64,000 bases of DNA, taken from contig NC_071351.1 in the NCBI RefSeq assembly GCF_027744825.2, positions 12,597,501 through 12,661,500 of the forward strand, written 5' to 3'. The notes under the pieces are model-generated. The model saw only the letters and a list, made by a program, of their open reading frames with translations, did no database searches and was not told the origin of the DNA. Shown here one piece after another: positions 1 through 18,700 of this stretch. Made by a program: the position numbers and the translations under genes. Each line of letters begins with the position of its first letter. The stretch's first letter is position 1. Source of the DNA: Synchiropus splendidus. Lineage: Eukaryota; Chordata; Actinopteri; Syngnathiformes; Callionymidae.

Positions 1-240
1 ATTCTCATTTAAATGGTTCTCCCCTGAAAGGAGGAACATGTGGGCAAGAAGTGATTTCTGTATAAAAAAAAAATACAATATTAAAGCAGCAAATGTTACT
101 CTTGTACAGTTCAGCTCTCGGAGTTCGTCGGCCTTACAGTCCATTCTTCGGTTCACTTCCTCTGTTTTATTCTGTACAAAGATATTTTGCAATAAATATT
201 GAACTTTTTCTAAAGAAATGTTTTTATGATTGTTTTTCAT
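1..240 (+). other. possible 3' UTR tail of a gene lying left of the window
   Basis: The left edge is AT-rich, has no open frame of interest, and carries a canonical AATAAA at 191-196 followed by a T-rich stretch, the arrangement of a + strand cleavage and polyadenylation site. This could be the end of the gene immediately upstream, whose body is outside the window. A chance AATAAA in AT-rich DNA is equally possible. Confidence 0.3.
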
Positions 241-7797
<7,557 letters not shown>

Positions 7798-8079
7798 TAC
7801 AAGCTACATCTGACTTCCTGCTTGACTTGCGTCCACCCGTACTTACGACCACGGCCAGCAGATGCTTTTTTTTTTCTTTTTTTCTAATGTCTGGCAACAC
7901 GTACGACAGTTGTGGCAGCACAGTATCCCAGCATCTCACTCTCACACAGCCATCTACCACTACAGTAGCACCTATAACCCTCGCATTGGCTATTTTGAAT
8001 GGCATTGGACTTGCGTCCAACCTGACTTATGACCGGTTGGTCGGAGCCGATCCCGGTCGTAAGTCGGATCTTACTTGTA
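7798..8079. mobile_element. MITE-like element with terminal inverted repeats and TA ends
   Basis: The left end TA-CAAGCTACATCTGACTT and the reverse complement of the right end TA-CAAGTAAGATCCGACTT pair as an imperfect terminal inverted repeat (16 of the first 22 bases agree). TA is present at both outer edges, as expected of a Tc1/mariner-type TA target duplication. Internally the motif GACTTGCGTCCA appears twice and a palindromic GGTCGTAAGTC segment lies near the right end. No transposase frame is present, so this is a short non-autonomous element. Superfamily assignment is inference from the TA ends. Confidence 0.6.
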
Positions 8080-8191
8080 CAGAGGTGTGGGAGCACAGAT
8101 GGAGGCGCTGATTCAAGTCTATGCTGCACAAAACTCCTAAATTTCTGGGACTTGTTTATCGAAATGAAACAATTCTAGTGCCCCACTAGCT

Positions 8192-8431
8192 CAGGGGTCA
8201 CCAACCTTTTAGCAACCGAGAGCTACTCCGAGGGCTGTGTGACCTGAAGGGCTGCCATCGGTTCAGCACACAATTCTGAAATCACAATGTAAAGTGGATG
8301 ATAAATAATATTCCTCATGGGATACTTGAGTTTTCACAATAAAAAGAATCACAAAATAAAACATTTAAAAGCATTTTTTTTATATGGGCTCCTTCCTACC
8401 CGGTGCCCACGCCCACAATTGTTGACCCCTG
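8192..8431. mobile_element. non-autonomous hAT-type element (MITE)
   Basis: It starts CAGGGGTCACCAAC and ends GTTGACCCCTG, giving inverted termini of the CAGGGGTC class typical of vertebrate hAT elements. The flanking octamers (cactagct / ctcttgga) agree at only 5 of 8 positions, consistent with a decayed 8 bp target duplication. It is 240 bases long with no coding capacity. Confidence 0.65.
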
Positions 8432-8519
8432 CTCTTGGATCTGACATCCCTCTAAAAGCCCAGATATTTTGGGACCTCAGCCCAGCAGATGAGTCAAACA
8501 GGTGTGTTGTGGAATAAGG

Positions 8520-9010
8520 GCGCGCAGTAATTGCTATGCTTCCCTCTGCTTCTCGGGCCACAGCGGAGATTATCAGACGCCATCCGCACCAACCATCCCA
8601 CCCTGCATCCTCTGGGGCCAATTACCCGGCGCTGGTGTCAGTAAGCAAGTCTGGGCACAGCAGCTGCTGCCAGACGGCCGGGACGCTCCCCTGCTCGCTG
8701 TCCTGACTCCGGCAGAGAAGTTATCATGGAGATGGCGCTGGCAAAGCCAGAGAGCGAGACAGGCCGAGGCAAATTGGCTTTAAAGTTGGCAGAAATCTGG
8801 GTAATAACTGCCCTTTAAACATCACACGCGGACCAGTCCCCCCCAATTTCCTCCAAGACGACGCAAATCTCTGTAATTATCCCGCCGTCACCTGAGCGGA
8901 GGGACAGGTGAATAAAACAGGGGGAGACAGATGCTGCATATTCACAGATCCAGCCTCTAATTTAAGGAAGAGCCGGCGGGAGCCGCGCTTATTTTAATGT
9001 CTCTGACCTT
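8520..9010. other. candidate conserved noncoding block
   Basis: Balanced composition, no repeats, no open exon chain, and a high density of homeodomain-type TAAT/ATTA cores and E-boxes among GC-rich words. This texture is typical of vertebrate enhancer-like conserved elements. Conservation itself cannot be measured here. Confidence 0.25.
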
Positions 9011-10849
9011 TCACCGTGGAAAGATTGTCATGCATTATTCACCACTGCTGAATATGTTAGAACACTCAGGATATTGTTCAAGATCAGTTTCATGGAGCGT
9101 GAGGTGTCTGTTTACCTCCTGCAGAGCCAGGAATCGGTGAGCGGGCCTCTGTGTGGAGAGGGCGCCCGCATCGAACTTTCTTGCTGAGTCAGCAGCCGAT
9201 GGGAAAAGATTTAACAGCGCTTTTCCTTGTTACAGATTCACAGCACTGAAGTGGCCGTCGTGGATTGTGAGGTTTCAGCCCCGGGTTGAGCATTTTCTCT
9301 GTGGTACGGTTTATCGCCGGCCATTTTGATTTTCTTTGGGGTCTCAACCTGAGTGGGTCAGTCGAGGTTTTTGGCTTCAGTTGTCGCCATGGTTAGCTTG
9401 GTTTGTTTTTGAGTTTTGGCATGTCAACGTAGGTCAGAACTGACAAGTTAGAGATTCATTTTGGTGCTTTATTTTTGGATTATAATAATATCGATGCAGT
9501 GCATTGTGGGGAAGCGCCTCACTTCCCAGAATTCCTCCTGCTTGTGGTCCATCTTCGGAGATCCAGTGAACTATAAGGTTCTGTAAAAGTTGACTGGCTG
9601 TTTCTTTGTTTGTGTGCCGGGGGAGCTGGCGAGTCAGAGCTGCTGTTGACTCACGTCCTTGTGTTCTGTCTTGCGTGACCGGCCGTCCAGATAGCCATCA
9701 GCAGCCAAATGAGTTGAGGTCAGACTTCTGTGATTCACTAGACCTCATTTGGCTTGCAAATGAACAAGACAGACCACGCTGTCAGAGGATTTTCCTGCTC
9801 AGAAAAACCCTGTGTGACTGAAGGAATAAGATGAATATTCATGGACTGTTCGTAAAGCTGCTGCACCAAATGGGTTTAAGAGTATTTAAATGTTGCTTTG
9901 TTTCTGAAAGTGTCTCAATGGTTGACTGCACACACCAAAGATTATTGGATGAATTTACCTGAACAAGCTCATAGCGTCTTATTAGCTGCGAAATGACTGT
10001 TTATCTCTGGTGTTTGTTTGAAAAAAAAATTATGACTCGGCAGACATTATTATGAATAACTTGTAATGCGATAAACAGGATGTAAAAGGGAAGTATTTCT
10101 CATCAGCGTTGGTGAAGAAGACAAAACACGCATCCCGATTCACTCAGTTTGTGTTGTCATGTAAACAATATTAATCCCATTAACAGGCACCGTTGTGAAC
10201 GGCCGTGGAGCTTGTCAGCTGTTTTTGTGTCTGCACTCAAGTTTGTTTTGTTCACAAGACGCCCGACCCTGATCGTGGAGATTGACTCCCGCTATATTAA
10301 GGATGAGGAAGTCATTTATGCTGTTTACCTGGGAACCGCTTGGAGTTGTCATATTTCCCCTCCACAGAATTATGAAACAATACATTGGCTCTCATCTGAT
10401 ACATTTTCTATCAAATAAACACACAATATTTGGGCAAAATAACTGTAGTTTTCACCAAGTGTTTTGTTCCCACAGTGGTTTGAACATACACTCAGGACAC
10501 CTGAGACACATGTCAACATGGTCGGCTTTTTGTACCGACCTCAAGTGACACCGATGTCTTGGTAGAAGTCACTCCTTTAAATCTGTGCTGCCTTGACTTC
10601 AGCCTCCCATTTGAGCTATATCACAGCCAGTGTTTGGATCCCGTTTTTGAGACAGAAATTCAAAGGAGATCATTCATTTTGAGCTAGTTCTTCGTCCCAG
10701 CTACTCGGATCGTGAGGCCACATTAAGACTCCGATGAAGCCAGAGTCTTGAGCTGCTCTTTTGGCTGAGAAATCTGCTTTATGTCATGACTGAAATAATG
10801 ATGCCTGTTCTGATGTTGCACATCGGGCCCGCTGTTGAACACAAACACA

Positions 10850-11225
10850 TCGGCTCAAACCTGGGAATTACGGCCATTAGCTTTGTTGGAGAGAACAGAA
10901 GAGTTTGCTAATGGAAGAGCAATGTGATGTAATCCCAAAGTGCCTGGAATATAATATCCAAATTTAGTTTTCGTCCAGTTATGCCGGTCAGAAACTCAAA
11001 TCACCTGCTTGTGAGAGCGCGGCTCCTCCTCGCCCCTCCTGAAACTGGATCTGGCCACGGCATTGTGCTCATTGTGGAAGGACTAATCCCGACAATTACA
11101 CTTGGAGACCGAAAGTGGCTGCCTTGCCCTGGATCCAGCCAAACCCCGGTCAGGCTTCGGATTAGGCCTCCGATCGCCCTGAAGGGACAGGAGACGCCCC
11201 CCACCTCCAACTGACGATAGATTCT
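10850..11225. other. candidate conserved noncoding block
   Basis: Unique-looking sequence with several TAAT cores, CACCTG words and a palindromic GGATCC region, lying 3.4 kb upstream of the miR-200 hairpins. It has a short two-strand open frame (10981-11214) without protein character. An enhancer or promoter-proximal role for the miRNA cluster is speculation from position. Confidence 0.22.
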
Positions 11226-11599
11226 GCAGGCGGCCGGCTCACCTGTCGCTGCTGTAATGGTTGGTGTGTAGACTGAGGGTGAGGCTGGGGGGCAAAGGGC
11301 AGCTATTTCAGGTCAATAGGGCTTGAGCTGCTGAAATAAAGTCGACTCGTGTGAGAGTTCTGGGCTTTTTTTTGGGTCTCGAATCTGGAGTTTCTCGGAC
11401 AGGATGGGTGTGACCGGCCGTTGGAGAGGATGGTGGCGTGCTTGTGTGTATTGTAATAAGGACAGAGGTCGTTCCCACAGAAGCTGGAGCTGACATCATA
11501 AAAAAAAAAAAAAAAACAGGGTACCTGGGGGCCGACAGGGCGGGAGGGGGGTCGGCTCACCAACCGGTGAGGTGAGCGATGGAGCCCTAGCTGTTTAAG

Positions 11600-12330
11600 C
11601 CTCCAACGTCATTGGTCGAAGACACACCTGCAAGCGCCAGAGGCTAAGGAGATTGGCTGCGACCTGAAATTACACCTGTGGGGGGAAAGAGGAGGAGCGG
11701 GGTCAGGCTACATGTAAACCAACACGCCACGGATTCTGCCTCAGACTTCTCCAGGAGTTCAACCGACAAGCAACACTGCGAGGAAAAGAAGGAAGGCGCT
11801 TCAAACAGGTTGGGCTGGTCCACGACTGGCTTCCGGCTGCATCTACCTGAAAGGGATGTTTTTTTCCTCCTCCTCCTCCTCTTCCGAAGATCCACCGTCT
11901 CTCACCGACAGCAGGAATGGCAGCGGCGGCCCGTATACAAAGATGCCTCTTGTGTTGTGTTTCTGGGCCGGCGACCGCACCCGGAGAAAGACTGGCTGTT
12001 TCCTCGACTTTTTAAGAAGCGACCTGTTGCTCCGTTTTTAGTGGTAACACGAGGAAATGCAGGTCGTCTTGCAAAGCCCTGGGCGAGCAGTCGAGCGGTC
12101 AGCCTAGTTAGCTAGTTTCGATGGGAAGCAAGAAAATAACGCGTATCAGATTCCAGCTCCATTTAAGCAGAAAGAAAGAAGAGGAAACAATAGAGCCAAC
12201 GCTCATTCCTAAACTGGACAGACCAGTCGGGGCAGGTAGAGGCAAACTGCCAGACTTGTCAACGGAGATGAAGACTACAGCTCTGAAACCAACATGGAGA
12301 CCTCCTCGAAACCACGGTACGATATGCTTT
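11600..12330 (+). promoter_or_regulatory. CpG-richer stretch, candidate promoter / first exon
   Basis: CpG dinucleotides are clearly denser here than in the flanks, and two ATTGG (inverted CCAAT) words occur at about 11609 and 11651. A purine/pyrimidine-biased TCC run lies at about 11866. A + strand open frame begins with ATG at 12121 and runs 197 codons to 12714, with a GTACGA donor-like word near 12315; its first 65 residues are Lys/Glu/Pro rich and match nothing I recognise. It lies about 2.5 kb upstream of the miR-200 hairpins, so it is a reasonable candidate for the start of that primary transcript. Confidence 0.3.
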
Positions 12331-12715
12331 GCTACCATGAATATCCAGTGTCGCTGCGTCACTCGACGGCGGGGCGTCTTTTATTCAACTTTTCTTCTCA
12401 CTCACGTCTACGCTTTCTGTCCATACTTGACTGTCGGAGGCAAAATGTCTGCTCAGCCATCTCTCTCCCTGGCTTGTCTGCACGGTGGTTGCGTGTCGAG
12501 ACACACGGCTTGCTCTTCACGCACAAAACAAGTTCCTGAAAACTGTTTTGAGCTTTTCCTTTCTCTGGATTTAGAAAAAGAACAAAGCGGTGAAAGTTGG
12601 AAGCGTGAGAAGTTAAAATCGAGGGAAAACGTCGGCCACCACTGTACAGCAGCGAGGTGGACGCTTGTGATTGGTGGAGCAACGTTTGTTCATTTCTTTC
12701 ATATCGCTGAATAGC

Positions 12716-14571
12716 AGCTGGTCACATGAGCTCCGGCGTGCAGCTGCAGGGCGGGAAGAAATCTGACAGAGCGAGAGATTTAGTGTGAAATGGTGGACAC
12801 TCTTCCATCCCCTGAGAGCATCCCCATCAAATTTATAAATTCATTTAAAATTACAGTATAATTACTTGCATAAATACATTTATTTAGTTAAATGTGAGTA
12901 AATATTTACAAAATTCTTAGTTGTGACTACATCTAATGGTTTAAATTAAATATTCATGGACACATTTTAAATAAAATATACATACAATACAAATGCTAAG
13001 ACGTAAACAAATATTTTAATTTGTTTTAAATCATTTTTAAAAATGGGAAAGATACAGTTTATTTTTGACATTATTCAGTTTAAATCATAAGTTGAGTAAC
13101 ATTAACAAGTACACAATATAAATATAAAAGGCCAATATTTCAATTCAATAATAAAAATAATTCCGTCCACATATATGTTTGAAGCTACACGTAGTTGAGT
13201 GAGTGTTTTTCATATACAAATGGCAGGTGTGTGTGAAAGGGGGCTGGAACAACTTTATGTAAAGGAGGTGGTTTAAAAGAAAAAAACGCCACTGAGTAGC
13301 TTCGGTTGCTCACATGCAAAGCAGTGTGGGGCCTAAACAGCCGGCCGACCTGGCGACTCCGGAAGGCGGTGCCGAGATAAGGTCCCGATTTAAATAAGGT
13401 TTTAGGTTTCCCTCCCATTGTTTGGCCACAAAGACAGCAACTATTGATTAAGGGCCAGGCCAGTTTGCCATCGGCTCGCTCACTTCACAGCGGAGTCACA
13501 TTCCAGCAGAGTTACCTGATCACGCCTCACGTCCTCCAGGCCAGAGCAGCGTGGGCAGCGTTAGCACCCACAACTCCCACCGATGGAGCCAAGTCCAAGG
13601 GAGAGAGTCAGGTGGATTAGACACTTTGCCGAGCAGGTAAAAAAAAAAAAAGCGACGACTTTCATAACCTGAATCTTTAGCCCTCCCTCCTTGTCCGTCT
13701 TGTCTTCCTCAGAGGTTTGTAACGCTGATCATTAACTAAATAGTCCGGGAGAGCAGCTCTGCTTGACTTTCTCATTTCATGGCTTCTGACTGAAGAGCAG
13801 CCAGCTGGAGCACAACCTTCCTTCTCTGTCTCCGGCCCTCAAACCCGCTCTGTACTTTGGCTTCTTTCCTTGGGGTCCCGTTCATGGCATGGTAAGTTTA
13901 CAGGTGCATTCTCACTCTCCTATTTTTCCGCTCCCTTCACTTCTCCTTTTGTTCCCCCCCCCACACCTGCCCCCCACCTTCAGCCTGTTGCTCTACTTCG
14001 ACAGCACTTTCAGGGACCGCCGCAACCTTTTAAGCAATTGAATTTAGTGGCGTGATTCTCGGCGCTGTTCGTGGGATATTGTTGAGATTAGTTTGGCGCA
14101 CAAGGGTTTTCACGCCGTCTACCTGTGAATGACCCGCATTATTCAGTGACCTTCTGCACACAGCGGCGAGCTGAGCAGCATTCCATCAGCCTTTCATCAC
14201 ACCGCAAACACAAAGACGACAGGCAGAGAGTTCCACCAACGGAAAACATAGGAAAAAACAACAAAACCGTCCTCTTTTCCCTTCAAACCACCACAATTCT
14301 GCGATGATCTTGGACAAACAGCCCCCAGGCGCAAGCCTTCCTCACTCGGTGGGGCTCCAACTGGCGAAGTTAGGGACTGTATTTTAGCAGGAGCCACACT
14401 CCCGTCTGAGGAGAGCCTTTAGATTTGAACTAGTCGGAACAGGTTTGGGCAATCATTAACAACCACTGTGGCCCAGTCTTCTGTGACAGCCAGTTTTAGC
14501 TCAACACCCCGGCACGGCCTCCACACTCGGACTTCCCCGCTCGGCTCCATCGCCGCCGCAGAACTTCCCCC
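12716..14571. other. upstream flank of the miR-200 cluster
   Basis: AT-rich from 12.8 to 13.2 kb, then more balanced. No exon recognised. E-box words of the ZEB1/ZEB2 type are present: CAGGTG at 13901-13906 and CACCTG at 13964-13969, within 700 bases of the first hairpin. ZEB repression of miR-200 through such boxes is established in mammals; use of these particular boxes is inference. Confidence 0.4.
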
Positions 14572-14662
14572 CTTTTGGATGATTATCTCCATCTTACGAG
14601 GCAGCATTGGACTTCATCTCTTTCTCTAATACTGCCTGGTAATGATGATGATAGTCACCTGA
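14572..14662 (+). ncRNA. mir200b: pre-miR-200b hairpin
   Basis: A microRNA precursor of the miR-200 family, which targets ZEB1/ZEB2 mRNAs and maintains epithelial identity. The 3' arm product occupies 14627-14648 with seed AATACT (positions 14628-14633) and reads exactly as vertebrate miR-200b in the part I recognise. The 5' arm product is at 14590-14611, beginning CATCTTACGAGGCAG. The arms pair around a short loop (14612-14626), and the basal stem extends with GATTAT (14581-14586) pairing with ATAGTC (14651-14656). It is the first of three hairpins on the same strand, 112 bases before the miR-200a 5' arm, the same order as in mammals and zebrafish. Transcription as a polycistron is known for the family. 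Confidence 0.96.
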
Positions 14663-14710
14663 CCGCAGCGTCTGCAGCGCCACACATTTTAGCGCCACGT
14701 GAGACCAACG

Positions 14711-14794
14711 GCTCTCAGGATTCATCTTACCTGACAGTGCTGGATTGTACTACTGTGTTCTAACACTGTCTGGTAACGATGTTTCCCGGGTGAC
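14711..14794 (+). ncRNA. mir200a: pre-miR-200a hairpin
   Basis: The second member of the cluster. The 3' arm product lies at 14761-14782 with seed AACACT, the one-base difference from miR-200b/429 that places it in the miR-141/200a seed group. The 5' arm product lies at 14723-14744, beginning CATCTTACCTGACAG. The arms form a long stem with a C bulge, and GGA at 14718-14720 closes with TCC further out. Only 134 bases separate the 3' products of miR-200b and miR-200a, so both are almost certainly cut from one transcript. Confidence 0.96.
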
Positions 14795-15440
14795 CCAGAT
14801 GCTTCGCCAAACCCCAGGTTTGTTTCCGGGGCGCGTCAACATGGCGCCACCAAACGGTGCGAGACCTTTTTTTTTCCCAACTTCCTTTTCTCCATTTTCC
14901 CCTTTTTGGAAATTTACAGCCGCTCCACCCAAGTTAAAGAATAGCAGTTCGTTTATGGTTCCACCGGTCCTGCAGGGCTGCGTTCCCTCATCCCCTCCCA
15001 CCCGTCCAAGTCAGGGCTCCGATTGGCCCAGCTCCTCTTGACCCGCGTGATACTGCACATCCTCAAAGGAAGGTGTCGAAACTGTAATTCCCCGAGCTTC
15101 AATTTCGATACAAAGTTTGAAGGGTTAAACAGCGAGACAGGCATCAGAAACAAAAGACAAACAGACGTGAAGCAACAGTGTTTGTTGAAGGAGGGAGAAT
15201 TAGCTGAAGCGGGGAGCCGCGCCTTTGTTTGCCTCCTCTCTCTGTTACTCAAAGCGGAAACACGCGTTCGCCCCTTTGTGTCGTCACTTGTTTGTGTGTT
15301 AATACTCAGAAATCGTACCAGACGGTTGACAGAGCAAACTTGATGACAGTGACGTGAGAGGAAGTGCTGCTTCTCCTGCTGCTCTTCTGTTTCCTCCTGC
15401 TCTCCCTGTACACGGTGGAAGGTCAGAGGTCAACCTTTTA

Positions 15441-15526
15441 GCCTGTTGATTGGCGTCTTACCAGACACGGTTAGATGTAATAATTGCTGTCTAATACTGT
15501 CTGGTAATGCCGTCCATTAAGCGGCA
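15441..15526 (+). ncRNA. mir429: pre-miR-429 hairpin
   Basis: The third member of the cluster. The 3' arm product lies at 15492-15513 with the shared miR-200b/c/429 seed AATACT. The 5' arm lies at 15455-15476, beginning GTCTTACCAGAC, and pairs well with GTCTGGTAATGC. It lies about 710 bases after miR-200a, a wider gap than between the first two, as in other vertebrates. No other miRNA hairpin was recognised between them. Confidence 0.96.
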
Positions 15527-15774
15527 CTATCTCCCGCTCTTCCTTTCTGGCTCTGTCACTCTGGTGCCTCTCTGCCTTGCCCAAGGGTCGGTCTTGAACC
15601 GCAGCGAAACTGTGATCCTCGCACTGGAAGCAGGTTTACTAGGGGTCCTTCCATGTGACTTGAGTCAAAGTTTCCACATTGAGCATCTGACTGAGGAAAC
15701 TCACTAAAAAATATTTTTCCCACTGACTCTTGAGTGCTGTGTATTGTATAAACTGTAATGTGAACCTGAATTTT

Positions 15775-15780
15775 AATAAA
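15775..15780 (+). terminator. poly(A) signal, candidate 3' end of the miR-200 primary transcript
   Basis: A canonical AATAAA 262 bases after the miR-429 product, followed within 30-45 bases by a T-rich element (15808-15820). The position and the downstream T-rich element make it the best visible 3' end for the cluster transcript, but no transcript evidence is available. Confidence 0.4.
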
Positions 15781-15799
15781 GTGAAATCATAACTGCCGA

Positions 15800-18700
15800 C
15801 TCTGCATTTTTATTTTTTTCAGGATTTTTATGTTTCTGTTTAGTGATGGATGTTTTTCTTTTTTGCAGTGACACCTAACAGATCAGTTGCTAATGCTAAA
15901 TTCATTCATTCCAGTCTAGGAACACATGTGTTTTTGTCTTACATATTTTCCAATCTTTTTTATAGACATAATAAATTGCTTATCATGGACAAAAACCTGA
16001 ATAAAAAGGTTGTTCCCACCAACATTTTCCTCCATCTTCAACCTCTGCGTGCAGCTTCTTGAATATATTCCAGCTGAAGTGGTGCAGCTGACAATTTTCC
16101 CATACAGTAAAGCACATTTAATGTCGGTGGTCGGATTTATGTGAGAGTCCGACAGGAGAAAATGGGATGATTCTGGGCCTCTGTGTTGCAGCGAGCTCCT
16201 CCCCCAGCAGGACTGGTATGTTGAGTCCCGGTCAGGTGTGTATCAGGTTTCCTCTGAACAGAGCTCCTATTTAAATGCCTCATTTACCCATCAGGTCCCC
16301 CCAGCAGGCAGGCCTTCATTGTGCCCCAAACCGGAGCACAGAAGACTGGTTTGTGAGTCGCAGGTGTGTTTTACTGTAAGAGCCGCGAGCTTGCTGCATT
16401 ATCAGTGCCTTCAAATCTCTGATGGCTGCCTTGCAATGGTGGACATGAGTTATCTCTCTCCTTAGAATCAGCTCCGATGGTATCAGCTCGGCACACAAGA
16501 AACATTTAAGCGGGTTAGCGTGAGCGTAGTTTCAGGCCTCAGTGGGCTGAGCATGTTGGAGAGGCATTCGCTCTTCTCTTCGCTCCATTGACTTGAGCCT
16601 TTTTAAGACCTGTTCTTCTCAGATTACCATTTATTTTAGGTAATGGTTTAAGAGAACGTCCATATTCTGCTGATATTTAATCATCTTAAAATAGAGTGAG
16701 GCATTTGGGAGGGAGTCATGGTGCCAAGAGGAGCATGAGCATACAATGGTTATAAACAATGGTTGCCCTTACATTTCCTATGGAGTCACTTTATATACTG
16801 GGAGTAACTTAAATTTTGCATTAAAAAAACAGAGGATTACTATTAGTTATTTAATGATAAATATTTTTCATTTTATTTAGAGAGTCTCAGGATCCATCAT
16901 GAATATTAGAAGATATTTTAAAATGGTGCTGATCTTGCTAACACAACTGTGGGTAAAATGTAAAATAAAGGCACTTTATTACCAGGTATTTTTTCACTAC
17001 CTATCAATTCCCTTGAGTGTTACTCATCGTTGATTTTGAATATTGATTGAATATCAATTGAACATTTTAATATCACTAATAATAGTGATGGGAGAAGAAA
17101 ACATTTTTTTTTTAAATTGGCACACAATTCCTTGAATATGAATATATGAATAAAAACTTGAATATTCCCAAATATTGAGATTTAATAGGTCAATAACTAA
17201 ATTGTGACAACCTGAAATGTTTTCCCCAAACTATTTGTTTTATTACATGTTTTGCTCTGAAATAAACCACAAATTCATCAGAAAATATAATTATTTTTGA
17301 TAAAAATTAATCGTGAAAGTACAGAATTAAATGCGTTTTAAATGACTGACTTTGTTCGATCCCATGAATTTAGGGGACTGACGGACATTTTTTGATAATG
17401 GCAGCACTGTACGCTGACAAAAGAGATAATTCTGTTCATTTCTGCACCCGGAACATCCAAAGCAGGTCCCACATATATCAAAGACGCTGGCCTCTGTGAC
17501 GTCACATCTCCGACTCACATTCCTCCCGGCCTGTGGAAGATTCCTGCGCTGGTCTGAGCACGCTCACTTCCATGATTCCTGGAGTCCCCCTCCACAGTTA
17601 GCTGAACCGACCGGTGAGGCGGCGCGGCAGACTGACACCATAGATAAGTTCTCAGTCACCCTTAAACATTTAACTCCTTCAGCTCAGTCAGAAAGCATCA
17701 AACTAGTAACTGTTTACGAACAGCTCTGCTGACCAAAGTTAAAAATAAATCTCTGCACTGAACATGATGGAGAATTTCCCCGCCAAACTTGCTTATTGCA
17801 GAACCCTAAAGAGAACCAGACACAGACTTAACTTGATCCCTCCCCAAAAATCTGGTTCACCCCCCGCTTTGGGAAATGTACTTTTCTTTATCTAACTTAT
17901 TTTCTTTTCTTATTTTTTATCGTGTTCTGATACAGTTATTTCCCTCCTATTTTTACGTCTATTGTTCAGGTTATTTTCACAATTCTAGGTCACAAGAGTA
18001 GAAAACTATATTGGTTTCTCAATAAATTTGGGGTCAAAGTGTGGCGTTCCACATTGTGTTTTCCATGGATGGTGAAATTTAAATTTCAATAACATCCTCC
18101 GCAGTTCAATCTGGGGTGTGATTTGCGTATTCACACGTTCTCATGTCATTAGCTGACACTGGATCTCTGGTGTGATCTGGTCTTACATTTGAGGGGGGAG
18201 AAACGGAGCCTGGGAACACCAGGTTACCCCCCCCACCTCTGCTCTGGCTGTGTAACTCAGTAAGGAAGTCATGAATAGTGGGCGAGAGAGAGGACCCTAT
18301 TGAGTCCACTCTCTCTTCACGCGGTAACTCAACCCCCGTCTCTTCCACTGCACCACCCTGACCAGAAGTCTCCTAATAATGGGGTGAGTCGGAGTGAAGT
18401 GGCTGCAGGCAGCTTCCTTGTAATGGCTGAGCCCATCCACATGACATGGGAAGACGCACAAGTGCAGCCTGTCTCACACACTCGCTTCATTTCAGTTAAA
18501 AACGTCAGAACAGGAAAGATTTACGAGTCTTCTCGTCGCATGCGGAGCAAGCTGATATTCTAGAAAGAAGCTTGAAAAGCGAGAAGCTGTTTGTCAGTTA
18601 AGTGGGTCCCTGTTACAAAACTCAATCCTGCGATGATCCAGTTTGACAGAGATTCGAGTGGAGCCAGTAGGAGACACGCCTTGATAAAGAGCTGCCATCT

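Noticed and set aside
11678..12115. 145-codon + strand frame beginning MGGKRRSG
   Set aside because: It overlaps frames on both strands in GC-rich DNA and has no domain or splice support; kept only as part of the CpG-rich block.
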